DNA of 64,000 bases from Heterostelium album PN500. Its lineage: Eukaryota; Evosea; Eumycetozoa; Acytosteliales; Acytosteliaceae. The notes under the pieces were generated by a model that was not told where the DNA came from, did no database searches, and saw nothing but the letters and a program-made list of their open reading frames with translations. The stretch's first letter is position 1. Each line of letters starts with the position of its first letter. The stretch covers positions 1,364,001 through 1,428,000 of the forward strand of contig NW_008805073.1 in NCBI RefSeq assembly GCF_000004825.1. Direction: 5' to 3'. Of the stretch, positions 45,008 to 59,101 are shown in pieces. The translations under genes and the position numbers were made by a program.

Positions 45008-45917
45008 ATTGTGTGTTTTTAATTTGATCTATTAAATAAAATGATATGCATATATTTATATTAAATTAACGAATCAGATTTATACATTTCATTTCGTCAG
45101 AATCAAAAAAAAAAAAAAAAAAAGTTTATCAAAAATATAAATATATTAAATTAAAATTTATATAAACTTTATACATGTTTATTTTTGATTCTGATTCATG
45201 ATTAATGAATATACCTAATAAATCAATAAACAGTTTCATTTTGAGCATTTACTAATGTTTAAATTAAATTAAGGGATTATAATAATTCCCTTAAAAATAC
45301 AAAAATTCCCTCAATAGAATCTGTTCTATTACCATAAAAATTCTTTGATCTCATAGAATAAAACCGCGTTTTTTTCTCATTTTTTTTTGATTTTCAACGA
45401 ATTTTTCTGAACACCTGTTACCACATCGACACCTATTAATTTTTGTTTTTTTTTTTTTTTTTTTGATGGAGTATTAATTTTAAACAATAAATACAACAGT
45501 ATCACCTAAAACTAACTTATTGCATTTAAGTTTTTTTTTGAAACAAACAATACTCTTTTTATTTATTTGTTATAAATTTGAACAACAAAGAAATATAAAA
45601 AAAATAAACTAAAAACAAGTTCACTGCTTTTTTTTTTTTGAAATATTTTTTACGTTTTTATATTTTTACTTTTTTTTTTTAAAATCTTAATTACTTTATT
45701 CTTATTGTTATATTATTTATTATTATTGTTATTGTTATATTTTATTATTAATTAGGTTTATTTCATAGAATTGTTGTTAAGTCATTCAGTTTAACTTTGT
45801 ATACAATAAATAAGATAGATAATAGTAATCAATCACAAAAACTAATAATAATCAAAAATCAATCAACATATATTAAGAATAATAATAATAATAACCAAAA
45901 GTAAAATAGAATAAATA
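45008..45917. promoter_or_regulatory. Divergent intergenic region, ABHD11-like / Nup98
   Basis: About 910 bp between two divergent starts, with an A run at about 45104-45123, a T run at about 45445-45463 and others. It presumably contains both promoters. No gene seen. Confidence 0.5.
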
Positions 45918-48900
45918 ATGTTTGGTGGTGGTGGTAATAATTTATTCTCTGGATTTGGCTCCACTACAGCCAAACCAGCAGCAACTTCACCATTTGGAAC
46001 ATCAACTAGTTTATTTGGTAGTTCTGCTACACCTTCAACCACATCAAGTAAGATCAATCAATCATCACTTAAATATGATGTGTTAAGTAGTTAGTTATAA
46101 TAATAGTAATAGTAATAGTAGACATACATTTTGGGAATATAATCACAATTGTGTGATGTTCACAAATATAGTTATTAGTCGAAAAACTACAATAGAAAGT
46201 GTTTAGTTTAGTTTAATTAGACTTGTTGTTAATGTCATAAATCATATAAAAGGTTGTTCAATTGATCTTAATTGAATGATTGATCCTTATCTAATTATTG
46301 ATTGAAAAGATGATATCATGCCATATTGTATGCAATATGCCAATAATATTATTTGATTGATTGATAAGTTGATTCGAAGATTCGGTTTGATTGATTGTGA
46401 GTTCAAACGACATTTATCGATACATAACAAATCTAAATTAAACTAAAACATACTAAACAGCTATTACTAACTAAACATGATAGTTTACATTTATATTATA
46501 TTTTGTAAAACAAACATATATAAATTAATTTAACTATACTGGTTACTTAACTTCATATTTTATATTTAGTTTAACCAATGAATAATAAATACTAACATCT
46601 CTTCTTTTTTTATTTATTTATTAGCTTTTGGATCACCTTTTGGTGGTGGATTTGGACAGACTGCAGCACCAGCAGCATCAACAACTAGTGGATTCGGTGG
46701 ATTCGGATCTACTCAACCAACTTCTACATTTGGTGCCTCGACTGCCACCTCTGGTTTCGGTTCATTTGGATCAGGAACATCTGGATTTGGTGGTGCAACA
46801 CAACCAACATCAACATTCGGTACATCATTAGGTTCAAGTAAGTACTAAAACAATTAACAGTTAACAGCTAACGTATATTTTGATATTAACAACATTAAAC
46901 TATTAAATTATTATTCAGGTCCATTCGGTTCAAATACTTCTGCACCATTCGGATCAACTGCATCTAGTAATCCATTTGGTTCTGGTACAACTGCGACCGC
47001 TTCCACACCTTTCGGTATGTCTACACAGACTGCTGCTGCCCCGGCATCGACAAGCTTCTTTGGTGGCGGACAAAACTCTTTGTTGGCAGGTGCCAACACT
47101 GCTACGAGTTCCAGTCCTTTCGGTACCAGCTTTGGTGGTACTACCATGGGCGGTTCATCACCGTTCGGTTCGAGCTCGATGACTTCTTTCGGTGCTACCA
47201 CCGCCGAGAAGCCAACTGGAACAGGCAATCCTCCCTATCAAATGACCAATGCCGAACAAGGTTTGCGATTGATTTCCATCTGTGGTATGGACGCGTATAA
47301 GGATAAGTCACCGGAGGAGTTGCGTGTAGAAGACTACCGTAAGAAAGAACAAGGTCAACTCAATCCAACCGCTCAACCAACTGGATTCGGTGCCAATGTC
47401 AGCAACCCATCGCCATTCGGCAGCAGCTCGTTGACCACTGGTAGCTCACCGTTTGGAAGCAGCGCAACCGGTTCCTCGCCATTCGGACAGAGCGCTACTG
47501 CCACTACTGGAAGCTCACCATTTGGAACATCGTTGGGATCCACACTCGGCACAACCACATCGCCATTCGGTCAGACAGCAACACAAACCACTCCATTCGG
47601 TACCACTTCAAGCACTGCTACATCCTCGCCATTTGGTCAGGCAGCACCAGCCACCTCCACTCCATTTGGTTCGTCAAGTTTGACCACTGGAAGCAGCATC
47701 TTTGGTAACTCTGGATTTGGTTCCACTCAGCAACAGACTCAACAAGCACAACCCTCAAGTATATTCGGATCGTCCGCAACAACCACACAATCGCCATTTG
47801 GATTGGGATCGGGAACTTCCGCCCAGCCATCACTCTTGGGACAAAATACATCTCAACCAACTACAAACTTGTTTGGAAACATGGGAACTCCACAAACTCA
47901 ACAACCGGCCTCGCCATTTGCACAACAAACCAACTCACTCTTTGGCGCAACTACAACCCCTGCCACCACTTCACCAATGGGAGGTGGCACCGGTCTCAAC
48001 CTCTTTGGAAACACACAAAATCAACAACAACAAACCTCCTCAACACCATCGCTATTTGGACAGGGTAGCCAAACTCCAACACTAAGTCTCACAGGAAATA
48101 CAGGTACCACCGGATCATTGTTTGGTAACACACTGGGATCTGGCAACACCGCTACACCAAGCTTATTCGGTACATCAAGCAGCCTCGGATCGGCTACACC
48201 AACTCTTAACTTGGGTGGCACCAGCTCATTGCTCGGCAACACTTCACAACCATCTTCATTTTTTGGACAATCCGCACAACCAGCCACTGGAACCAATTTA
48301 TTCGGAAATAGTTCGATCGGTTCACTCGGACAACAGCCAGCACAATCGTCATTCCTCAGTTTCAACCAACCGAATAACCAAACCAGTTCACTCGGTTCAC
48401 TCGCACAACCTCAAACCAGCTCACTCGGCTCACCATTTGGTCTTAGCTTGGGTGCCAATACATTGACCGCCAACACTGCTCAACAACCAGCAGCCGTTGC
48501 AGTCACTCAACAACCACAGGTCAACTTGAACAATTCGATTGCCAGTTCTACACCCTATTTCCCAGTGCCACCACCTCCACCCATTCCAGAGCTAATGAAG
48601 TCGTTGCCAAAGGCACCTCTTGCCGCTTCGGCATCGGCTCTCTCCACCAAATCCTATCATACCTACGCACCACGTTCAACAACCAAATTGGTTCCCAAGC
48701 GTTTCAATGCATCTACTTATGGTGGTGTTGAGTTTGACGCAGGTTATGCCAGCCAATATTCACAGGTTCCACTTCAAACACAATTCCCAACACCCCAATT
48801 TACTTTTGACCGTTTCGTTTCGAAATACTCGAAATCTCTCAAGATCAACACTGCCAATGAAACTGAAGAATCACTCACTGGCAGTTTGAATCTTGGCTCG

Positions 48901-51900
48901 AGTGGACTAGGTGAATCGTCAACCTCCTACACCTCATCAATGTATCCAAATCTTTCAGAGGCATCATCTTCATCTTCGACAACCTCCTACACTTCACCAC
49001 CAATTCCAAAGTCCTCTTCAACAACCAATTTTGGATCACCACCAAAGAACAATACCTCCACTCAATCACTCTACGAATCAAACAACATCAACAACAGTCA
49101 ATCGAATAGCAACAGCAGTAACAACATTAACAATAACCAAGAATCCAATACAAGTGTAACTTCACCAGCTTCTGCAGCGTCATCTTCCAACACTAACAGC
49201 AACAACTCATCATCATCGACCGCTCAACTAAAGACCAACCCACACGCACCAAAACTCACCAAACCATCATACTTTTGTCGTCCTTCTATTGAGGAGCTCC
49301 AAAAGATGTCGGACTACGAGTTGGCAAACGTCAGAGATTTCATCATTGAACGTACAGGCTATGGTTCGGTTATGTTCATTGGTGATGTAGATGTTCGTGA
49401 TATCAACCTCGATGATATTGTAACCATCAAGACACGTGAGATCTCCATCTATCCCGATGACTCTACCAAGCCAGAGGTTGGTGAAGGTCTCAACCGTCGT
49501 GCACTTGTCACTCTCCAACAATGTTGGCCATTGAACCCCGAGGGTGGATATCGTCGTTCCGAGGAGGATCTCACTCGTTACGAATCACTACTCAAGCGCA
49601 AATCAAAGAACGACGGAATTCAATTCCTCGAGTACGACGGTGATGCAGGTCTCTGGAGATTCAAGGTCGAGCACTTTAGCAAATACTCTGCACCGGACAC
49701 TCTTGAGGATGCTCCCATCGAAGTGGAATCAACTCCAGCTGCCACCGTACCAAAACCAAAGTTTTCTGCAACCATCACACTCGATGAAATCACTGACGAC
49801 TATGAAGAAACTGAGCAGTCACCACATAGAAAACTCTTAAAGACCCCATTCAACAAGAGAACCTTAAAATCAAATAACCCAACTCAAAGAAATGAAGTAA
49901 GTACTAATATCATAATAATGTTTAAATAAGAACATATTTAACTAACATATTTTAATTATTTATTTATTCATCTTAGGATATGTTTAAAGTTGAAAATACA
50001 AATGTCTCTCCATTATCATCTTTTTACGAGAACTCTTTGTCATCTCCATCTTCAAACAAAGGTTTGTATATGTAAAAAAACAAAAAAAAAAGATAAGAGA
50101 AGAGAGTTAATATACAGAAATCAACAACCAACATTTAGTTAACTATATATTTATATAATAAATAAATAAATAAATTACACAAATAATAATAATAATTATA
50201 AATAAATAAAAAGACACTTAAATATTTATATATTTAAATCAAAACCATTGTTGTTAATAAATTTATTTTCTTTTTATTCTACATTATATCAATATTTTTA
50301 TTTTAATTAATTTTAGTTCAAAGAAGATTGTCTCCTCCAATGATCCCAATTGAAAGACAGCAACAAGCTTCGACTTCAAGATTCAATCCAATGACCACAC
50401 CACACCCAACCAAATCTATGTCAATTAATTTCACACCATCTGTTACTTCACCATTGAAATCATCGATTTATCAACAAACATCGGTTGCTCCGCAATCAAG
50501 AATCCCACAATCATTGATTCCAATTCAACAACAATCGAATGAATCAATTCAAGTGGTTCCAGTTGCTCCAGAACCAGTTGAAGATCCATTCTCAAAAATT
50601 GTGATCAATCCAAAGATTTTGGATTTGAAAGTACCAGCCAAGGATTATGCTTTCAAGTTGAACACAAAACCTCAGGCCATGGATTCATCTCAAATGAGAA
50701 GATCATTCCGTGTTGGATGGGGACCAAACGGCCAATTGGTAGTTCCACATAAATCATCGAACCAAACAGTTGTACTTCAAAAGTTGCCAACTAAAACCAG
50801 TGGATCTAATCTTGTTGTTGAGTTCCTAAAGAGTCATCTCAATCATTCCAGTGTATCGACCAAGGAGAATGTAGATGGTTGGTTCAATCTCACCAAAGTA
50901 CAAGAGCAATTGGCAATTCACACCTCAAAGGAGAGCAATGAAGTTGCCAGTAGAATTTGGAAGTTGGTCACTGCTCTTTGGGGTGCAAACAACCAATTCA
51001 CCCAATTGTCATACAGTGAGGAGGTAAAGAGAAGATTGAGTTTGAATCAATGGTTGAAGGATGTAGTTGGACCGATCGTCGACCAAGAGATCAAAGAGTT
51101 GAAGAAGAAACCATCGAACTATTTGGATACCGTCTTTTCTCATCTCTCTGCCAAGCAAATCAATGAATCCACAAGTCTTGCATCGACAAACAAAGACTTT
51201 CGTTTGGCATTGATGATGACCCAGGCTTGGGGAGATTCCAACGGAAAGGACATGCTTCTTGCTCAAATAAAGCAATGGGATGAAGAAGGACTGCTTGCAA
51301 ACTTTGAAACAAAGAGAGTTGAGATTATCAAGCTTATCTCTGGTGACATTGACCTCGTCTACAAGAATGTTAATGATTGGTATCGTTGTTTTGCCATCAA
51401 TTTCTGGTATAAATACACATTCAATTCACCATTGCCAAGTATCATTCACTCCTATGAAGAATCGTTCCAAAAGCGAATCTCTACTGCGCCAATGCCTCAT
51501 TACATTCCAAAGAACATCAGTCAATCATTACATGGCCGTATGGAATACTATGATACTTGCTATCTCTTGTTAAAGTTATTTGGTATCAATCGCTTCGATA
51601 AATTCGATAATATTTTCTATCCTGAGAATGTTACCACCGATATCATCGACTATAGTTTGTCGTGGTGTTTGTTCTCCATTCTTCAAGCACTTCCTCAACT
51701 AAACAAACAACCAGATATCAATAACCAACCACTCCTTCATTGTTCATTTGCAGCTCAACTTGAAAGATTAGGATTATGGCAATGGTCTGTCTATGTTTTA
51801 TCACATATTCCAGATAAACATTGTTTGTAAGTTAATAATAATAATAATATTATTGTTTTAAATTGATGAATTCATTTTATTAATCATTTTTATTATCTTT

Positions 51901-52739
51901 GCAAATTTAGCTTAAGAGAAGATGCAATGAAATCATTAATTTCAAGACATATCTATGGTCTTAGGCCTGAAGATAGAAAGTTTTTAACCAACAGCCTATT
52001 GGTTCCTGACATTTGGATTGATGAGTGCTACTCTTGGTGTCTTGGTTACGAACACAGACCAAAGGATCAATTTTTATATATGTTAAAGTCTGGACAATAT
52101 TCATTAGCTCATAATTTAATTCTTGAAGATTTCGGTCCAAACTATATTATTACAGGTAATTATAAATATAATTTGAAAAAAATAATATAGTTTAAATTAC
52201 TAATAATAATTATTTAACATAATATAGCTCAATATAATAATTTGAAAGAATTATTAAGAAAGTTCCAAGGTCATGCAGATGTCATTGCTTCATGGAATTT
52301 TGGTGGTGCAGTCTATGTTGAATTTATTTATATCTCTACTCACTTTAGAGAGTGCCTCGAGGATATCACTTCGAAATCGAACGCAATGAACTACTTTAAT
52401 AATAAGAACAAGTTGAAGGATTTGGCAACCAGAGCCGCTTCGTTGTGCTTATCGATTAGCCAACTTTCACAGACCACCTATTACAAGAAGAGTGCCACCG
52501 ATCTCTATCGTGTCTCGCTCTCTGAGATCTCCAGAAGACTATTGGACTACTGTCAAAGTGCATACGAGATACTCTCAATTGACACCAACAAGTCAGAGCT
52601 TTTACAACCAAACGATTATGGTTCATTCTTAAAGACTCTTCCATTGACCGAAAACTACAGAATCAGTCAACTCAATGTTATTACACAACAATGTCAAGAT
52701 GATTTATTAGAATCGATATATGCACAACATTCTGTTTAA
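45918..52739 (+). CDS. nup98: Nucleoporin Nup98-Nup96 precursor
   Basis: A nuclear pore precursor that cleaves itself into Nup98 (FG-rich barrier) and Nup96 (Y-complex scaffold). Seven exons: 45918-46047, 46625-46837, 46919-49896, 49977-50061, 50317-51826, 51911-52155 and 52228-52739; 1890 residues, all phases consistent. It starts MFGGGGNNLFSGFGS. Residues 1 to about 640 carry dozens of GLFG-like and FG repeats (SPFG, SLFG, PFG). A GLEBS-type Rae1/Gle2-binding motif interrupts them near 225-262 (GMDAYKDKSPEELRVEDYRK). The autoproteolytic domain is about 890-1040 and ends KVEHFSKYS; cleavage in the family is between Phe and Ser of HFS, near residue 1032. The rest is the helical Nup96 region. 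The first intron, 577 nt, is far longer than the others. The spacing of domains is normal for the family. Confidence 0.97.
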
Positions 52740-53006
52740 GAAATGTAAAAAAAAAGAACTAAACTTTTAAAACAAATATTTTTAGTTTACAATGTGGATG
52801 TTTTATTTTTATTTTATTGTTGTAATTATTAATTTGTTACTGTTTTATTTATTATTGTTGATATTATTAAATATTTATATATATTATTAAATTATAATTC
52901 TAATGGACAATTGTAATAACTATAAAAGTTAAAAAGGCTAGACCTATATGAGAATATTGAAGTTCTAAGTTGAAAAAAAGAAAAGTTAATTTAAAAATTA
53001 TTCTGA
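52740..53006. other. Short convergent intergenic region
   Basis: A+T-rich 3' flank of Nup98 and of the secreted-protein gene; nothing else seen. Confidence 0.4.
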
Positions 53007-53437
53007 TCATATTTTTTTGTTTTTTATCACTATCAACTTACTTCCTGAATTATTTGATGCACCAGCGGCAGTCGAATTAAATCTTGGAGGGAATGTAGAT
53101 CCAGCTGCAGTTGTAACTGGAGCAGAGTCTGTTGTTATTTGTTGTCCTATGAAATAAAAAAAATAACAAAATCTGTTAGTATATCAATTAAAAATAAAAC
53201 TTACAAAGTTAACCTTGATGTATATAAGTATAATTATAATAATATCATATTATAATAAAGAATCTTATAGGTGTATATTATAATAATATAATATAAAGAG
53301 TCTTATAGGTATCTTGACTCGTAGGATAATTAAGTAGATGAGATAATTCTAGACTTTAAAAAGAAAAAAGATAAACTAAATTTTGTTGCTTGGTTTACCA
53401 TTAGGAACACATATCCAAGTGCACTCTTGTTGACCAC
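53007..53437 (-). other. Candidate extra 3' exons of the secreted-protein gene
   Basis: Two exon-like segments on the minus strand fit each other. 53437-53399 (after ATTAG, before GTAAAC) reads GQQECTWICVPN; 53146-53007 (after CATAG) reads QQITTDSAPVTTAAGSTF and on to a TGA. The junction is in phase. The first can also be joined in frame to two GT donors inside the upstream exon (53700/53699, or the GTGGAC near 53619). If used, they would replace the last residues of the upstream gene with a Cys-containing, Ser/Thr-rich tail. They may instead be the remains of a neighbouring gene. Confidence 0.35.
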
Positions 53438-53566
53438 CTAATATTATTAGTAGTAGAAATTTAAAAGTTAGAAAAAATGATATAAATACGATAATTGTTG
53501 TTGATATGCACATTATAAATAACTATATATATAAATATATCTATATAACTATATAACTAAAAGTAT

Positions 53567-55087
53567 CTAATTAATTGTAAATTTTCCCGATCCTGTGGAT
53601 GTATATTCAGTTAGTTGTCCACAAGTAGAGGAAGCAGTGTTAATAGGGCTGGATGAAGTAGATCCAATTTTAAATTTCATAGATTTTAAAGAATGAATAC
53701 CTGTTGTACTAGATGGATTAGATGGTGTTGGAGTGGTTGGAGCTGGAGTAGTTGGAGTTGGAGTAGTTGGAGTTGGAGTAGTAGGCGCTGCAGTTGGAGC
53801 TGGTCCTGTGATTGCAGCGCATGCCAAGTCTACATTGATATCGAAAACATCTGATGGATCTTGAATAACAGTTCCATTGGGTAAAATTACAGAATAGTCG
53901 AGCCATACAGAGCATCCATAGTTTGAATTCTTTCCATTGGCACCCTTACCGACTTGCATTGGCATCATCTTTTGACCGGTGATCTTGATTGTCATATCCT
54001 TTGATTTACAAAGAGAGGCAACAACATCGATATCATAGTAAGTCCAGAGCGATGGATCGATTGTTCCAATTGGTACATAGACCGAAGATGGTTGTTCGAG
54101 TTTTGGATGATTGTTTGGATCCATATTTTGTTTCCAGTGGAAGTTACATGTTAACAATGGTTCTGATTTTCCAAGAGGTGCCAATCTACCAGAGAAGAAC
54201 AATTCGGTCTTGTTGGTATAGAAACTAAAGAGTGAACTGTGGTCTACGAAATCGAATCTGCTGTTTCCACCGAATGGACTGAGGTCACTCGCAGAAACAA
54301 AGATGGCTTGACCTCCCAATGGATATCCTTGAGCGGCAGTTGGTTCAAAGTTACCAGAGTCACACGATGGTTCTTGTTGACAAGTGATGTCGACATTGAT
54401 ATCTACAACCATGTCAGAGGTATAGTTCAAAACACCGTTCTTCATGAATTTGAAATTGAACCAACCGGATGCACCGTTATTTACATTCTTTCCAGAGGCA
54501 CCGATACCAACTTGCATTGGCATATCCATATGTGTATTTAACAAGACAACCATACCATCAGCAACTCCACCATGAACTTTGAATTGTGATACCGAGGAAT
54601 CCAGTTCATAGTATTGCCATTTGCTAGTATCGACGGGACCAACTGGTACGTAGGCATTGGCAGTAAGTTCTTTCTTTGGTGTACCACTTTGGAGCTTGTG
54701 GAAGACCATCATTACATCCATAGTTGGAACGGCAGCACCATTCGATGGAATCAAAGTACCGGTGATAGTCAAAGTGATACCGGCATTATCCATTTTACCA
54801 CTAGCTGATGAGAAATTAAAACTGGTGACACCACCCGGAATATTTGTATCATTGAAAGTAATGGCACTACCACCCAGTGGAATTGGACCATATTTATCTA
54901 ATTGTGCACCATTTAATTCTATTTAATTAAAATAATTTTAAAAATTAATAATCAAAAATTCAAATTAACTAATATTGAATACCGAATTCAATAAATACAT
55001 ACTATAGACTTGACATGTTGGATCAATTTGTGCAGCTATTGATCCAATCAATAGTGAGAATATTAGAAGTGTTGATTGTATTTTCAT
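53567..55087 (-). CDS. Secreted two-repeat protein, dictyostelid type, function unknown
   Basis: Two exons (55087-55003 and 54918-53567), about 478 residues. A signal peptide is clear: MKIQSTLLIFSLLIGSIAAQ, with cleavage likely after the Ala-Ala. The mature protein has two related modules of about 170 residues. Each has a PVG or PIG-T/P-VD/IDxSxWxYYxxD block, a PMQVGxGAxGKN block followed by Gly-rich sequence and a hydrophobic strand, and ends in DINVDxxC. Several N-glycosylation sites and a few Cys are present. A Pro-Thr repeat linker (PTPTTPTPTTP, about residues 405-430) then leads to a short C-terminus, the usual layout of extracellular matrix, slime or cellulose-associated proteins. I do not recognise the module by name. 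The C-terminus is uncertain because of alternative downstream exons. Confidence 0.85.
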
Positions 55088-55710
55088 TATAAATATTTTA
55101 TTTTAATTAATTTAAATGAAAAGAAGAAATGGAAATAGATTTTAAAAGATAAAAGTTATAATATATTTTAATTTGTTTTTGTTAAAAATTGAAGTATGAA
55201 AATAAATATTATTTTAAAAGTACAGATAATTTAATTTAAAGTATAAATTTTGTTTGTTTGTTTTTTTTAATACTTGTGTTTTTAATTTTAGAACCTATGG
55301 GAAACAAAAATTATAGTCTATTTATAAAAAATTGTAAAATCCTAAAAAAATTCTAAACTCTATTATCAACACACACAAACATTATACAAATTTCACTTGG
55401 ATTCCCAAAATGGAAAATTTATACATATTCAACTTCACCCACATGTTGATTTTATTAATTTTTATTTAACTTTTAAAAATAACCGAACCTTATAAGTTAT
55501 TATTTTAGTAATAAGTATACATGTTTGCGACATTTGACATTTATATTAATTCTAAAGAGGATTTGTAAAAAAGTTAGGTTACACAAAGTTGTAAAACCTT
55601 GATGACCCTTTCCAAAATGAGAAAGAACTTACAATAATTTTTTTTTCACTTAACTAATTATTTATTTTTTAATTATTTTTATTTATTTTATTTTATTGAA
55701 CTTCAACTTT
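55088..55710. promoter_or_regulatory. Upstream region of the secreted-protein gene
   Basis: About 620 bp between the start of the secreted-protein gene and the 3' end of the mannosidase gene (both minus strand). A+T-rich; nothing identifiable. Confidence 0.4.
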
Positions 55711-58700
55711 TTAGCTAGTGTATAACAAAAAAGTTTTAATCTCATATGGGTCCATAGTAACGGTATAATAGGAAATTCTGTTCGTTTTTGTTGGTGTATT
55801 ATTAATAGCTTGACCATTAATTATATTTTTCGATGTTTTAGGGAAGTTTGGTGGAGATGGTATAATATTATCGATATCTAATTTTTTAAAATTTTTTAGT
55901 AAATGTTAGAACTATTTTAAAATATTATTATAATTTTAAACTTACATTCTAATCCAGTTAAATCCGTCTCAACCACTTGATAATTAAAGAAATCAGCAAT
56001 AAAGATATTTAAATCTAACGAAACTGTATTTGTATCATCGATATTCATGAGTCTTACTAAATAATTCTTTCCTTTCTTTTCGAATGATAATAAATGAACA
56101 TTTTTTGGTAATTCTATATTATATTATTTGTTTGTTTGTTAATAAATAATCACTGAATATAATATAAAAATAATCTATTTGTAAATAAAACATACGTTCT
56201 GATATCATTTTTGAAGATATTGAAAATTGGTTCAAGTTTGATAGTTCAATTTGACCATTGATTGAGAATGCATGTAAACGGTTCTCAAAGATTAATTGAT
56301 TCTTTCTGAGATTGGCAGCAGAGCTACCATCACCATGAGTAAAATAACATTGATCCTTTGCATTTAACCAAGTTACATCACGATTGATTTCAACTAAACC
56401 TTTGTTGTCATCTTGAAGCAATGCTCTATGAATGTAGAATTCGAATTCACCTTTCTTTGGACTTGATGTTCCTCTTGTTCTATCGTTATAGCACTATATT
56501 ATAAATCATTATTATTAATATTAATGTGCATTGTTATTATTATTGCACTGTTGTACTTACAACAAAAGTCTTTTTAGTATCATTTAAAACAGTCATTGCA
56601 ATGGTTGGGAATGTATATTCAGCTATTTCACCGTTGAACGGTAGTGATTCACGTTTCATTAAGAACATTCCATTGTCTGTGTAGTATTGGCTGCTTGGCA
56701 TGTCGGTGATGAATCTGCTGACGATATCTTCGTTGTTCTCACCATGAATATGATAGTCAACTGTAAACTTGCCATCCTGTATGTTATCACCAGAGTTCTT
56801 GATGGTGTAGGCAATTGTTAAATCTTGGAAACTAGATTTACTCGTCGATGTAGTTGTCATGTACACTTGTTTGAACTTTCCTGGTATGATACTAGAGTGA
56901 ACGATTGGTTTTGGAAGAGCTGCCTCGGTGTTTTTAGGCACGAAAGAATAAGCACCTCCAATATCATAGTAATACTTCATAGTATGTTGACAATCCTCGA
57001 CTGTATGAGCACGATATCCAGCAGCACCATTCATTTCCACTTTGGAAAGCAATCTTGTGATGGGATCGAATATTAGTTTCAACTCTGGACGCACTTGGAT
57101 ATCGAGTTGAGTAGTCTCAACGATCGGTCTAATGATTTTCACTTTGGAGCTTGGTTCGTTGTTGATGAATACCGTTGTCATTCCGAGTGGTTCGACCTGT
57201 GTTCTGAACGAGAGCTCTACGATAACCGATGAGTTACTCGAGAGTACAACACAGTCGTAGTCGGTCTCTCTTTCACTGTCCAACATGAGCTTGACTGGAC
57301 ATTGTGTAGCTGTAGGTGAAACCTGCTGATAGTTGATTTGTATCGATTGAACATCGACCTTGTTCCAACCAAGTGAGTTTACCAACACGATCGGTGTCAA
57401 TTTAAATTGTAAATCAATTGGTTGATTTTGAATTGAAGATATCTTGTAGGTATCACTTATCTTTGCCAACGATCTAATAGAACCACTTGATGCTATACCT
57501 ATCTTTTTAATAGCATCGTGTAATCTAAATGTATAATCTTCAATTACCTCTTGTTTAGAAGTACCTGTAATACCATCATGATGTTGTACAACTGATATAT
57601 TCTAAAAATAATTTAGAAAAGAAATCATAATATTAATAAACTAGTTTGTGATTATAATCACTAATAATAACTAACATACTCTATTTGCATCTCTTAATAA
57701 TTCACTTAATTCATTATTATTATTATAAACTGAAAGCATTTGAGCAACTCTATAGTCAGTTTGTGCAGATCTAGCTAAACCTTTAACACCTGGTCTAGTA
57801 GTGAAGTATCCCTAAAATAAAAACAATAGTTATTATAATAATAATAGTTAGAATCATTATTAAAATATATAGATAAAAAGTAATTTACTTACAGTCCACC
57901 AATCACCTTTTCTACCGTATGGATAAAAGTCACCAACATATTGATTGAATTGATGGTTGGTTGATGATACATGATCCTGTAACTCTGCGAAATAGTCTCT
58001 GAGAGTACTGTATTTAATGATGACTTTGGAGTTCTCTTTAAGTTGTAGAATCTTACTGAATGCAATGGCAGAGTCGATTTGATTGAACTGTGCGATTGCA
58101 TCTTTGAATTGGAAGTCGTCACCCATTGGAATCATGACAATTGGCGATCCATATATTTTTCGTTTATAATCACCTTCACGCAAGAGAATATCGAATGAGG
58201 ATCTTGGATCGACATAGTACGATTGGAATGAGTTGGGGAATGAATAGTGATCATCGAGAACATGTGCCAGAATATCAGAGTTGATTCCGGTCTTTGGATT
58301 TCCACGCCATACAAACTGAAGATCGGCATTGCTCGATCTCATGGAAGCCTTCACTTCGTTACCGATACGATTCAAAACAAGATGTTTGTAACCCATGGCA
58401 GAGAGAAGAGCTGGCGTTACAGTGTTGTGTCCGAATGGATCGATTTGCCATCCATTGACAGGACGTGCCAATTTAGTGGAATTGAATGTGTCAGCAAGGA
58501 ATTGGTGACCCTCTGCTATTTGATTGATGATAGAGTTTATATCTGGACAGGCTTCATCATTCATTACCCATCCACCTCCAACGAATTCAAGCTGTCCATT
58601 TTCAACCAAATTCACAATTTGAGATCTTTTATTTGGTGTTGTTTGTTGCCACCACTTTTCAAGAAATCCACTATTGTTTTTTTATTTGTAAATTATTTTA

Positions 58701-59101
58701 ATAAAAATAGTGAATCTACCTTCAATTTCTACTTACACTTCAGACCAAATAAACTTCTTTGAACGGTCGGATACTAAATTCTCTACGATACCATCTAAAA
58801 TATATTTAACATCATCATGAAAATAATCCTTAAAGTAAATAAAATAGAATTGTTTATATAGTCAGGATTAATATTTTATAAATAAAATGAAAAATAACTA
58901 AATATTTACATTGAATGTTTTTAACCAACCACTATCACAATGAGAGTGACATATGAGATGGATTGTTAACGGTGATGTTATGTTGACATTAGGATCATAA
59001 GAATTTTGATATTTATTTGGCACAGGTGATTTGTAATTGAATCCTTGAGAGTATACCAATGATATGAAAATAGTAAAAATTAAAATCAATGGTATCTTCA
59101 T
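55711..59101 (-). CDS. GH38 alpha-mannosidase, lysosomal/secreted type
   Basis: Removes alpha-mannose from glycoprotein glycans. Eight exons: 59101-58910, 58828-58737, 58670-57893, 57811-57680, 57601-56561, 56493-56196, 56113-55946 and 55877-55711; 955 residues with all phases agreeing. The signal peptide is MKIPLILIFTIFISLVYSQG. The catalytic domain begins ICHSHCDSGWLKTFN (zinc-binding HxxxD). GWQIDPFGHN carries the family nucleophile Asp, and NISVVQHHDGITGTSKQEV the two zinc-region His. The middle exon has FVGGGWVMNDEACPD, the substrate-binding WVMNDEA motif. The C-terminal beta-sandwich ends VTMDPYEIKTFLLY, close to the family's LxPMEIRTFLL ending. Length matches lysosomal alpha-mannosidases. 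D. discoideum has several such genes and I cannot tell which is the orthologue. Confidence 0.96.

Noticed and set aside
46628-48466. Several 70-130-codon His/Gln- or Pro/Val-rich frames on both strands
   Set aside because: Other-frame readings of the Nup98 FG-repeat codons.
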